Assembly: GCA_024762915.1 (NCBI GenBank)
Contig: JANTGL010000155.1
Location: 1-6,489 of the forward strand
Length of the DNA: 6,489 nt
Reading direction: 5' to 3'
Source: Bacteroidales bacterium
Lineage (GTDB): Bacteria > Bacteroidota > Bacteroidia > Bacteroidales > JAADGE01
Below, piece by piece: positions 1 through 5,958 of this stretch; positions within the stretch are counted from its first letter, which is position 1; each line of letters opens with the position of its first letter. The position numbers were made by a program, and so were the translations under genes. The notes under the pieces were generated by a model. The model searched no databases. It had not been told where the DNA came from and saw nothing but the letters and a program-made list of their open reading frames with translations.

Positions 1-1017
1 ATTTTGATGCGTAAATTCGGTCAGGAAATGATTAAGGCAACAGCAGGGAAAAAAATACACGGAATTGCAGCAGTTCCCGGCGGAGTTCATAAAAATCTTC
101 GACGAAATGAAATTGATTATTTCCTCGACGGTAAAGAAATTCCGAATGTTGATACTATGATTGAATGGTGTACAGAAGTTATTGATTTTATGAAAGGTTA
201 CCATAAAGAACATGCTGCTTGGCTGGATACTTTTGCAGCATTTCCGTCCGGTCATCTGGGTCTTGTTTCTAAAGACGGAAGCGGAGCATTAGATTTATAC
301 GACGGCAGATTAAGAGCTGTTGACAGCAACGGAACAATAACATTGAATGATATTCCGGATTTTCAATATCATAAATATTTGAACGAAGATGTGGAGCGTT
401 GGTCGTATCTTAAATTTCCGTATATCAAACATCTCGGAAGAGAAAACGGATGGAACCGTGTGGGACCTCTCGGAAGATTGAATGTGTGTAAGTCGATTAC
501 AACACCGATTGCCGAAAAAGAACGAAAAGAATTTATGGCATATACAGGCGGAAAACCAAATAATATGACCATGCACACACATATGGCTCGTTTAATCGAA
601 ACTTTACATGCTGCCGAAGTTATGAAGGAATTACTTCATGATGAGGATATTACAGGTGACGAATTGGTTCGTGAAGGTGTCAGAAGAAATGAAGGTATCG
701 GTGTTATTGAAGCACCGCGAGGAACTTTAATTCATCATTATAAAGTGGACGATGCCGGGAAAATTAATAAATGTAATTTAATTGTTTCAACAACACATAA
801 TAACGACCCAATGAACAAAGCAGTGGGTTGGGTGGCGCAAAATGTTTTGGACAAACAAGGTGAAATTACCGAAGGAATGCTTAATCAAGTTGAAGTTGCT
901 ATCAGAGCATACGATCCGTGTTTAAGTTGTGCAACACATGCCATGGGTAAAATGCCTTTGCAATTATCAATTTTTAATAAGGAAGGGGATTTAATTGATG
1001 AAAAACTTAAATCATAA
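1..1017 (+). CDS. hoxH: [NiFe] hydrogenase large subunit, HoxH-like (group 3d), 5'-truncated by window edge
   Basis: Catalytic subunit carrying the Ni-Fe site of a cytoplasmic, probably NAD(P)-coupled bidirectional hydrogenase, which interconverts H2 and protons plus reduced nicotinamide. The frame is open from base 1, so the TTG at 4 and ATG at 7 are internal codons. About 338 residues are visible; HoxH proteins have roughly 470-490, so about 140-150 N-terminal residues, including the first CxxC (RICGIC) motif, lie outside. Visible landmarks are the HoxH-like MRKFGQEMIKATAGKKIHGI start, VGPLGRLNV, NNMTMHTHMAR, the active-site arginine motif EAPRG (709-723) and the C-terminal Ni-binding DPCLSCATH (913-939). 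After that histidine follows a 25-residue tail (940-1014), as in precursors cleaved by a maturation protease. The match to NAD-linked HoxH is from memory; a group 3b or 3c relative is less likely. The 3' end overlaps the protease gene, and a hoxEFUY-type set is expected upstream. Confidence 0.93.
   Translation: MLMRKFGQEMIKATAGKKIHGIAAVPGGVHKNLRRNEIDYFLDGKEIPNVDTMIEWCTEVIDFMKGYHKEHAAWLDTFAAFPSGHLGLVSKDGSGALDLYDGRLRAVDSNGTITLNDIPDFQYHKYLNEDVERWSYLKFPYIKHLGRENGWNRVGPLGRLNVCKSITTPIAEKERKEFMAYTGGKPNNMTMHTHMARLIETLHAAEVMKELLHDEDITGDELVREGVRRNEGIGVIEAPRGTLIHHYKVDDAGKINKCNLIVSTTHNNDPMNKAVGWVAQNVLDKQGEITEGMLNQVEVAIRAYDPCLSCATHAMGKMPLQLSIFNKEGDLIDEKLKS
981..988 (+). promoter_or_regulatory. Possible purine-rich ribosome binding site for the hoxW-like gene
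   Basis: GGAAGGGG inside the hoxH coding sequence ends 9 bases before ATG 998. It is the only Shine-Dalgarno-like stretch I see before a gene in this window. It also encodes Lys-Glu-Gly of the hoxH tail, so it may be coincidental, and Shine-Dalgarno use is weak in Bacteroidota. Confidence 0.3.
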
Positions 1018-1444
1018 AACGACTCGCATTTTCGGTATCGGAAACTCAGCACGACAGGATGACGGTTTGGGATGGGCTTTCCTTGATGAAATTCAAAAAA
1101 AAGGAAGTTTTAAAGGTGAGTTGCACTATTGTTATCAATTGAATATTGAAGATGCCGAATTGGTTGCCGATGCAGAGAAAGTTATTTTTGCCGATGCTTA
1201 TGCAAGTGATTTATCCGAAGGATACAAAATTGAAAAATGTAAAACAAACGGTGAAATATCTTATACAACGCATGCGCTCAGTCCGGAAGCAATTTTAGCT
1301 TTATGCGAAAATGTTTACGGAAAGAAACCGGAAGCATATGTTTTGAAAATTAAAGGATTTGAATGGGAGTTATCGGAAGGATTAACTCAACCGGCCAAAC
1401 AAAATTTATCAGATGCTTTGGAAATGATTTCTGAGTTTTTATAA
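998..1444 (+). CDS. hoxW: Hydrogenase maturation endopeptidase, HoxW/HybD/HycI family
   Basis: Nickel-sensing protease that removes the C-terminal tail of the hydrogenase large subunit after Ni insertion, allowing the active site to close. The product is 148 residues, normal for the family. GIGN at residues 13-16 is followed by the first presumed Ni ligand D22 in RQDDGLG; the second is D66 in FADAYA and the third H92 in TTHALSPE, matching Glu16, Asp62 and His93 of E. coli HybD in order and spacing. The C-terminal stretch GFEWELSEGLTQPAKQNL (120-137) is of the type seen in proteases for NAD-linked hydrogenases. ATG 998 is chosen over TTG 995, and no later Met precedes the GIGN motif. It overlaps hoxH by 20 bases, suggesting translational coupling and that HoxH is its substrate. 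The symbol is given by context; hybD-like or hycI-like naming is possible. Confidence 0.9.
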   Translation: MKNLNHKTTRIFGIGNSARQDDGLGWAFLDEIQKKGSFKGELHYCYQLNIEDAELVADAEKVIFADAYASDLSEGYKIEKCKTNGEISYTTHALSPEAILALCENVYGKKPEAYVLKIKGFEWELSEGLTQPAKQNLSDALEMISEFL

Positions 1445-1465
1445 CTATTTTTAGTCTGTTTTTTT

Positions 1466-1497
1466 AAAGCCCGTAAATTATTTTACGGGTTTTTTTA
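1466..1497 (+). terminator. Rho-independent terminator after the hydrogenase unit
   Basis: A perfect 8-bp stem CCCGTAAA (1470-1477) / TTTACGGG (1482-1489) with a TTAT loop is followed at once by seven T (1490-1496). The AAAG before the stem can extend pairing into the T tract. It begins 21 bases after the hoxW-like stop and should end the hydrogenase transcript. Confidence 0.9.
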
Positions 1498-1512
1498 TTT
1501 GAAAAAAAGTTC

Positions 1513-1520
1513 TAAATTTG
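1513..1520 (+). promoter_or_regulatory. Bacteroidota-type -7 promoter element for the SpoIIAA-like pair
   Basis: TAAATTTG matches TAnnTTTG, the -7 consensus of the Bacteroidota primary sigma factor. It lies just downstream of the terminator and 57 bases before ATG 1578. Transcription would begin near 1525, giving a leader of about 50 bases. No good TTG -33 element is present at the usual 17-19 base spacing, because that position falls in the terminator T tract. The assignment rests on the -7 element and the context. Confidence 0.5.
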
Positions 1521-1577
1521 AATGTTCATTTTAACTTTAAATTATTAATTTTTAATCAAATTTTTTATCTTAATTTA

Positions 1578-1955
1578 ATGAAAATAAATTATAAAATAGA
1601 TAAAGAAAGAGAATTGATTATTGAAACTTGGCCTGAAATAATTACTGTTGAAGATTACGAACATGTTAAATTATCAGAATTTTCAGATGCTGACTTTAAT
1701 TCATCTTATGATGTAATAACGGATTTAAGGAAAGTCGCAATGGAATTTGATGAAGAAATTATTGAGGGAATAGTAAATTTCATGAAAATAAATTCAAATA
1801 AAATGAAAAACAGGAAAAGTGCAATTATTGCTGATTCTCCGCAAGTTGTTGCAAGTTCTCTTTTTTTTGGCCAAAAAAATCGTAATTTATCCGTAAAAGT
1901 CAGTGTTTTTTCTTCAATGAATGCCGCTTATAAATGGATTAAAGAAAATTGGTAA
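1578..1955 (+). CDS. Small SpoIIAA/STAS-like domain protein (paralogue 1)
   Basis: A 125-residue soluble protein without signal peptide or membrane segment. The layout fits small proteins annotated as SpoIIAA-like or STAS/SEC14-like in Bacteroidota: a beta-rich start (residues 1-23), a helix with EFSDADFN (34-41), a strand with an acidic pair YDVITDLR (44-51), a helix (58-72), a strand RKSAIIAD (79-86), and a final strand plus helix VKVSVFSSMNAAYKWI (106-121). The family call is from pattern memory and is moderate; cellular role is unknown. An in-frame TTG at 1518 would add 20 hydrophobic residues, but it lies inside the putative promoter element and the extra residues are unlike the next gene, so ATG 1578 is preferred. 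The next gene, 31 bases on, is a paralogue aligning without gaps over the first 86 residues with 29 identities by hand count, so the two are probably co-transcribed. Confidence 0.75.
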   Translation: MKINYKIDKERELIIETWPEIITVEDYEHVKLSEFSDADFNSSYDVITDLRKVAMEFDEEIIEGIVNFMKINSNKMKNRKSAIIADSPQVVASSLFFGQKNRNLSVKVSVFSSMNAAYKWIKENW

Positions 1956-1986
1956 ATTGTGTGTTTAATTAAAGTTAACTTAATAT

Positions 1987-2355
1987 ATGAAAAGTACTTT
2001 CAAAATTTTTGAGGATAATAAGTTAATTACCGAAATTTTATCTTCAGATATTACTACGGATGAATATATAAAATTGAAACATGATGAATTTCATCATGCA
2101 AAATTTAACAGAAAATTTAATCTAATTACCGATTTTCGACTTTGTGAAAATAATTTTGATGATGCTGATTTGCAAGAAATGATCAATATTTTTACGGAAA
2201 ATAAAGGAAAAGTAAGCAGAAAAAAAAGTGCTGTTATTGTATCTGACATAAGTCGTATAAAAAGAATTAACTTTAAAAAGAATATCTCAGCTTCTCCCCA
2301 AGAAATTAAGTATTTTTCCGATACGGAAGATGCTCTGGAATGGGTAAATCAATAA
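1987..2355 (+). CDS. Small SpoIIAA/STAS-like domain protein (paralogue 2)
   Basis: A 122-residue soluble protein homologous to its upstream neighbour. Shared positions include the MK start, KI at 6-7, LI at 13-14, ITDxR (47-51; YDVITDLR there, FNLITDFR here), FD at 57-58, KSA (80-82) and the C-terminal pattern F-S-x-x-x-A-x-x-W. The segment after residue 86 differs: here it is Lys/Arg-rich (SRIKRINFKKN, 89-99), whereas paralogue 1 has SPQVVASSLFFGQK, so the pair may have different partners or ligands. It starts at ATG 1987 with no Shine-Dalgarno sequence. There is no promoter element in the 31-base gap, which supports one transcript for both. Function is unknown; an anti-sigma-antagonist-like or lipid-binding role is only suggested by the proposed fold. 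The gene is visibly A+T-rich, but so is its surroundings. Confidence 0.72.
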   Translation: MKSTFKIFEDNKLITEILSSDITTDEYIKLKHDEFHHAKFNRKFNLITDFRLCENNFDDADLQEMINIFTENKGKVSRKKSAVIVSDISRIKRINFKKNISASPQEIKYFSDTEDALEWVNQ

Positions 2356-2413
2356 ATAACGATATTTATATCTTAAAATAATAATATTATGCTGTCGTTT
2401 ATTTAAAAAATGA

Positions 2414-2421
2414 TAAATTTG
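2414..2421 (+). promoter_or_regulatory. Bacteroidota-type -7 promoter element for the outer-membrane protein gene
   Basis: A second TAAATTTG octamer fits TAnnTTTG exactly and ends 28 bases before ATG 2450. The expected transcription start near 2426-2428 gives a leader of about 22 bases. The -33 region has no clear TTG. The 94-base gap after the SpoIIAA-like pair shows no hairpin terminator, so read-through from upstream is also possible. Confidence 0.5.
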
Positions 2422-2449
2422 CGGATTATAATTTTAATTTTTTAATAGT

Positions 2450-3130
2450 ATGAAAAAGCAAATAATATTTTTTTTAGTATTTCTTTTTAGCTCACCTTTG
2501 ATTTTTTCTCAAACATCCACAAATTTAGGTCTTAGCATCAATACAGGATATAATGGAGGAATCGGTGCAAGAACTCAAATTATGATATATAACTTGACAA
2601 AAGAGATTCCGTTTCATTTAAGATTCGGAATAGGATATACAAGCTTTAATCCGGGTATCTCCACAGATGCCAGAAGAATTTTTATTAATAATGCTACAAA
2701 CGGAACACCTGAAAAAAATGGTCATAATTTTGATTTCAGGATGGATTTTTTAATTCCCGTTAAATTTTTAAATAACTCTTATGTTAATGTTGGCCCGCGT
2801 TACAGTAATTTTACGGGTAATTTTAAATTTATCGGAGGGAATGAAGATTTTGATATTGTTTCTAAACAATGGGGTATCGGTTTAGGCGGCGGTAATTATT
2901 TTAAAATAGCTGATAATTTTGATTTTGAAATCAGTTTGGGTGCAGATTATTTCTTTCCGTCTGCTTTAACCGGACATGATACATCATATAGCCCTGATAA
3001 TGATAACATTAATCCGAGAAGAGATAATGAGAATGATAATATTGAATTTACTTATAAGGATGCGGATAAAGCAGTAAATCAACCAAAAATAATACCTCAA
3101 ATAATGATCGGACTTGTATATAAGTTATAA
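2450..3130 (+). CDS. Predicted small outer-membrane beta-barrel protein
   Basis: The 226-residue product starts with a signal peptide: MKK, a hydrophobic core at residues 5-19 and likely cleavage after Ser20 (IFS|Q), a form common in Bacteroidota. The mature part is rich in Gly, Asn and aromatic residues, with alternating amphipathic strands typical of outer-membrane barrels: LGLSINTGYNGGIGARTQI (26-44), FHLRFGIGYTSF (55-66), FDFRMDFLIPVKFL (94-107), SYVNVGPRYSNF (110-121), WGIGLGGGNYFKI (141-153), FDFEISLGADYFF (157-169) and the terminal PQIMIGLVYKL (216-226). An Asn/Asp-rich segment at 183-197 is probably a surface loop. Size and strand number suggest a barrel of about eight strands, but no specific family is recognised. 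The protein ends in Leu rather than the Phe common at barrel ends. It is convergent with hypE, with only 4 bases between stop codons. Confidence 0.75.
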   Translation: MKKQIIFFLVFLFSSPLIFSQTSTNLGLSINTGYNGGIGARTQIMIYNLTKEIPFHLRFGIGYTSFNPGISTDARRIFINNATNGTPEKNGHNFDFRMDFLIPVKFLNNSYVNVGPRYSNFTGNFKFIGGNEDFDIVSKQWGIGLGGGNYFKIADNFDFEISLGADYFFPSALTGHDTSYSPDNDNINPRRDNENDNIEFTYKDADKAVNQPKIIPQIMIGLVYKL

Positions 3131-3134
3131 ATTA

Positions 3135-4193
3135 TTAACAAATTCTCGGCAATTGCTCGCCTGAAATCATATCAACAATTCGTGTTGTTCCGATTGAGGT
3201 TTTTAGTTTAACGATTTTATCATCAGAACTTTCAACTTCACCTATTATTGCTGCATTTTTGCCGTATTCGTTTTGTTGCATTTTTTTCAGAACTTTCTCG
3301 GCATCTTCTTCGGCAACAAAAACAAGTAATTTTCCTTCATTGGCAACATAAAGCGGATCTAATCCCAAAAGTTCACATACGCCTTTAACATCTTCTCTTA
3401 CAGGGATTTTATTTTCATGTAATATAATTCCATTGCCCGATGATGAGGCAATTTCGTTTAATGTACTTGCTAATCCGCCGCGTGTAGGATCACGAAGAAC
3501 ACTTACTTTATCCGAAGCATCAAGAATTTCTTTTATCATATGATTTAATGGTGCAGAATCACTTTCAATTTCTGTTTCAAATTCCAATCCGGCTCTTTTC
3601 GACATGATACAGGTTCCATGGTCTGCAACAGTTCCGCTGACAATAATTTTATCCCCCGGTTTGCAATTTTCGGGAGAAACAGTTACTCCTTCTTTCACAA
3701 TTCCGACACCGGAAGTGTTGATGAATATTTTATCACCCTTGCCTTTTTCAACAACTTTTGTGTCTCCTGTAACAATTTGAACACCGGCTTTATCGGCTGC
3801 AAATTTTATGGATTGCACAATTTTCCATAAGTCCTCCATCGGTAAACCTTCTTCCAAAATAAATCCTAAAGAAAGATATTGCGGAACGGCACCGCAACAG
3901 GCAATGTCGTTTACCGTTCCGTAAACTGCCAGTTCACCGATGTTTCCGCCCGGAAAAAAAATGGGTTGAATGACGAACGAATCGGTAGAGATGGCCATTC
4001 TCCCTTTCGGAATCTCAAATACGGCACCGTCGTGCATTTTGTTCAAATACTCATTATCAAATTCTGAAAAGAACATTTTTTCGATTAATTTATTTGATAA
4101 CGAACCGCCGCCGCCGTGTGCAAGCATCACTTTGTCATATTCCGTAATCGGAATCGGACAAGTTGCATCAAAATTTAATTCTTTTTTACCCAC
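3135..4193 (-). CDS. hypE: Hydrogenase expression/formation protein HypE
   Basis: HypE dehydrates the carbamoyl group that HypF transfers to its C-terminal cysteine, using ATP, to form a thiocyanate that supplies the CN ligands of the [NiFe] hydrogenase active site through HypCD. It is cytoplasmic. The 352-residue product is slightly longer than average because of about 22 residues before the conserved LAHGGGG (24-30). Other family motifs are STDSFV (69-74), GTVNDIA (92-98), TGDTKVV (142-148), RDPTRGGLA (234-242), ANEGK (284-288) and the terminal PRIC (349-352) with the essential last cysteine. The start is GTG at 4193: an in-frame stop lies just upstream and the next Met (residue 23) would remove conserved sequence. 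It begins 5 bases after the aminotransferase stop, so it is probably the last gene of that operon. No other hyp gene is visible. Confidence 0.96.
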   Translation of the reverse strand: MGKKELNFDATCPIPITEYDKVMLAHGGGGSLSNKLIEKMFFSEFDNEYLNKMHDGAVFEIPKGRMAISTDSFVIQPIFFPGGNIGELAVYGTVNDIACCGAVPQYLSLGFILEEGLPMEDLWKIVQSIKFAADKAGVQIVTGDTKVVEKGKGDKIFINTSGVGIVKEGVTVSPENCKPGDKIIVSGTVADHGTCIMSKRAGLEFETEIESDSAPLNHMIKEILDASDKVSVLRDPTRGGLASTLNEIASSSGNGIILHENKIPVREDVKGVCELLGLDPLYVANEGKLLVFVAEEDAEKVLKKMQQNEYGKNAAIIGEVESSDDKIVKLKTSIGTTRIVDMISGEQLPRIC

Positions 4194-4198
4194 TTTTT

Positions 4199-5389
4199 TT
4201 ATTTCTTATAAACTTTCAACGCCTCTTCCAGAATTTTTACCGAACGTTTTAAATCTTCAACTTTTAAAACATAAGCCAATCGAACTTGATTTTTCCCGGC
4301 TCCGGGTGTCGAATAAAAACCTTGTGCCGGAGCAAGCATTACGGTTTCTCCCTTGTAATTAAAATCGTTGAGTAACCAAATGCAAAAATCTTCAGCATCT
4401 TCAATCGGCAAGCTGATAACCGCATAGAATGAACCTTTAGGCATGGGTGCAACAACACCGTCAATTTTATTCAAAGCATTAATAACATAATTTCTGCGTT
4501 CAATGTATTCATTATACACTTCATCAAAATAGTCGCTTCCGACTTTTAAAGAAGCTTCGGCAGCTATTTGTCCGAATAGGGGCGGACTCAAACGTGCCTG
4601 TCCGTATTTTAAAGCTGAAGCCATCAAATCTTTATTTCGGCTGACCAATGCACCGATACGAACACCACATTCGCTGTAACGCTTTGAAACAGAGTCAAAA
4701 AGAACGGCATTTTTTTCTAAACCTTCCATTTGCATAACGGAATAATGTTCATGTCCGTCGTAGCAGAATTCACGATAAACTTCATCAGCAAACAGATATA
4801 AATCATGTTTAATGACTAAATCTCTAAGTTGCATTAATTCTTCTTTGGAATATAAATAACCGGTAGGATTATTCGGATTACAAACCAAAACAGCTTTTGT
4901 TTTAGGGGTAATTAATTTTTCAAAATCAGAAATCGGAGGCAATGCAAATCCGTCTTCAATATAAGAGGTTACGGGAACAATTTTTACGCCTGCTTCAACG
5001 GCAAATCCGTTATAATTGGTATAAAAAGGTTCGGGAATAATAACTTCATCACCGGGATTCATGGTTGCCATAAATGCAAAAATAATGGCTTCCGAGCCGC
5101 CGGTTGTAACCATAATATCTTCGTAACTTACATTAATATCAACACTTTTATAATAGTCTGCAAGTCCTTTTCGGTAACTTTCATTTCCGGCAGAATGGGA
5201 ATATTCAGCTGTTTTTACATCGAAGCTTTTAAGTGCTTCGAATGCAACTTCAGGTGTTTTAATATCCGGTTGACCGATGTTAAGATGATAGACTTTTATA
5301 CCTCTTTTTTTTGCGTCTTCGGCATAAGGAACTAATTTTCTGATGGGTGATGCAGGCATTACGGAGCCTCGTTCTGATAATTTTGGCAT
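4199..5389 (-). CDS. PLP-dependent class I aminotransferase (aspartate aminotransferase-like)
   Basis: Cytoplasmic fold-type I pyridoxal-phosphate enzyme of 396 residues, the usual length. It is expected to transfer the amino group of an amino acid to a 2-oxoacid, probably with glutamate/2-oxoglutarate as one pair; the specific substrate cannot be read from sequence. Landmarks are NIGQPD (37-42), GGSEA for phosphate binding (97-101), NPNNPTG with cofactor-contacting N174 (171-177), FADEVY with D202 and Y205 (200-205), the Schiff-base lysine K236 in SVSKRYS (233-239), RIGA (244-247) and the substrate-carboxylate arginine R370 in QVRLAY (368-373). ATG 5389 fits the family N-terminus (SERGSVMPASPIRKLVPYA). 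It lies 29 bases after the DUF1573 gene and 5 before hypE, so it probably shares their transcript. I see no known biochemical link to hydrogenase maturation. Confidence 0.93.
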   Translation of the reverse strand: MPKLSERGSVMPASPIRKLVPYAEDAKKRGIKVYHLNIGQPDIKTPEVAFEALKSFDVKTAEYSHSAGNESYRKGLADYYKSVDINVSYEDIMVTTGGSEAIIFAFMATMNPGDEVIIPEPFYTNYNGFAVEAGVKIVPVTSYIEDGFALPPISDFEKLITPKTKAVLVCNPNNPTGYLYSKEELMQLRDLVIKHDLYLFADEVYREFCYDGHEHYSVMQMEGLEKNAVLFDSVSKRYSECGVRIGALVSRNKDLMASALKYGQARLSPPLFGQIAAEASLKVGSDYFDEVYNEYIERRNYVINALNKIDGVVAPMPKGSFYAVISLPIEDAEDFCIWLLNDFNYKGETVMLAPAQGFYSTPGAGKNQVRLAYVLKVEDLKRSVKILEEALKVYKK

Positions 5390-5418
5390 TGTATTTTATT
5401 TATAATTAATAAATTATA

Positions 5419-5820
5419 TTATTCTTCGTTTCGTTGAACTTCTCCTTTAATATGAAGTTTTACCGGTGAATTTTTTGCATTTGAATATACCGTTATTGTT
5501 TTTGTAAAAGTTCCGATTCTTTTAGTGTCATATTTAACATGAATTTTTGCTGTTTCCCCTTTTTTAAGAGGTTCTTCCGGATAAGTCGGGACCGTACAAC
5601 CGCATGATGATTTTACATTTGTAATTATCATAGGATCCTTACCGGTGTTTTTAAAAACAAATTCGTGAATTCCTTCACTGTTTTGTTTAATTTTACCGAA
5701 GTCGAAAGTCAGGTCTTCTTTAAAAGTCATTTCGGCACTGCTTTTCCCGTCATCTGTTTGTGAACAAGCTGCTGTAAACAAAAGTGTTACGGCTAATGTG
5801 AGATTAATTATTTTTTTCAT
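5419..5820 (-). CDS. DUF1573 domain lipoprotein
   Basis: A 133-residue predicted lipoprotein. Its N-terminus has MKK, a hydrophobic core and the lipobox FTAAC with acylated Cys19. SQTDD after the Cys contains acidic residues, loosely recalling the surface-export signals described for Bacteroidota lipoproteins; no +2 Asp retention signal is present. Residues about 36-130 fit a DUF1573 immunoglobulin-like domain: LTFDFGKIKQNSEGIHEFVFKN (37-58), TGKDPMIITNVKSSCGCT (59-76) with the signature cysteines C73 and C75, and VKYDTKRIGTFTKTITVYSN near 98-117. The domain is very common in this phylum, and its biochemical role is not established to my knowledge. It is probably the first gene of an operon with the aminotransferase and hypE. 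Confidence 0.9.
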   Translation of the reverse strand: MKKIINLTLAVTLLFTAACSQTDDGKSSAEMTFKEDLTFDFGKIKQNSEGIHEFVFKNTGKDPMIITNVKSSCGCTVPTYPEEPLKKGETAKIHVKYDTKRIGTFTKTITVYSNAKNSPVKLHIKGEVQRNEE

Positions 5821-5917
5821 TTTTTAAGATTAATGTTTAAATGTTTATGTTGTTTAATGTTTTCTGTTTAAGTTGATAAGACGTAAACTTTTGATTAATA
5901 TTGATAAATTCAAATTT

Positions 5918-5945
5918 CAAATTTCAGATTTTCAACCTAATTCAA
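5918..5945 (-). promoter_or_regulatory. Weak candidate promoter for the DUF1573-aminotransferase-hypE operon
   Basis: On the minus strand, TTG (5945-5943) is followed after 17 bases by GAAATTTG (5925-5918), which fits TAnnTTTG at five of six fixed positions. A second GAAATTTG overlaps it at 5918-5911. Transcription from here would give a leader of about 90 bases before ATG 5820. The 138-base gap after the glycosylase gene has no clear terminator, so transcription could also continue from tag. Confidence 0.2.
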
Positions 5946-5958
5946 TCCTTTCAATCTC

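Noticed and set aside
310..582. Two minus-strand open frames opposite hoxH (310-582 and 369-578)
   Set aside because: They lie inside conserved hoxH sequence on the other strand, have no recognisable protein features, and are shadows of the real reading frame.
1518..1577. TTG at 1518 as start of the first SpoIIAA-like gene, adding 20 N-terminal residues
   Set aside because: The codon overlaps the TAAATTTG promoter element, the extra residues are chance AT-rich translation, and the paralogue begins at the position matching ATG 1578.
3149..3156. Palindrome GCAATTGC near the hypE 3' end as a possible terminator for the convergent pair
   Set aside because: It is short, leaves no hairpin loop, lies in hypE coding sequence and has no T tract on either side.
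3618..4362. Plus-strand open frames opposite hypE and the aminotransferase (3618-3830, 3879-4067, 3970-4362)
   Set aside because: They are antisense to strongly conserved enzyme motifs, overlap one another and show no protein family character.
5401..5418. Inverted repeat TATAATT-AATA-AATTATA just after the DUF1573 stop codon
   Set aside because: The 7-bp stem is entirely A/T, weak, and not followed by a T tract on the minus strand; in such AT-rich DNA it is likely chance and does not make a credible terminator.
5911..5925. Overlapping direct repeat of CAAATTTC as an operator or repeat element
   Set aside because: Only two overlapping units in low-complexity AT-rich sequence; at most a weak minus-strand promoter element, listed at low confidence.
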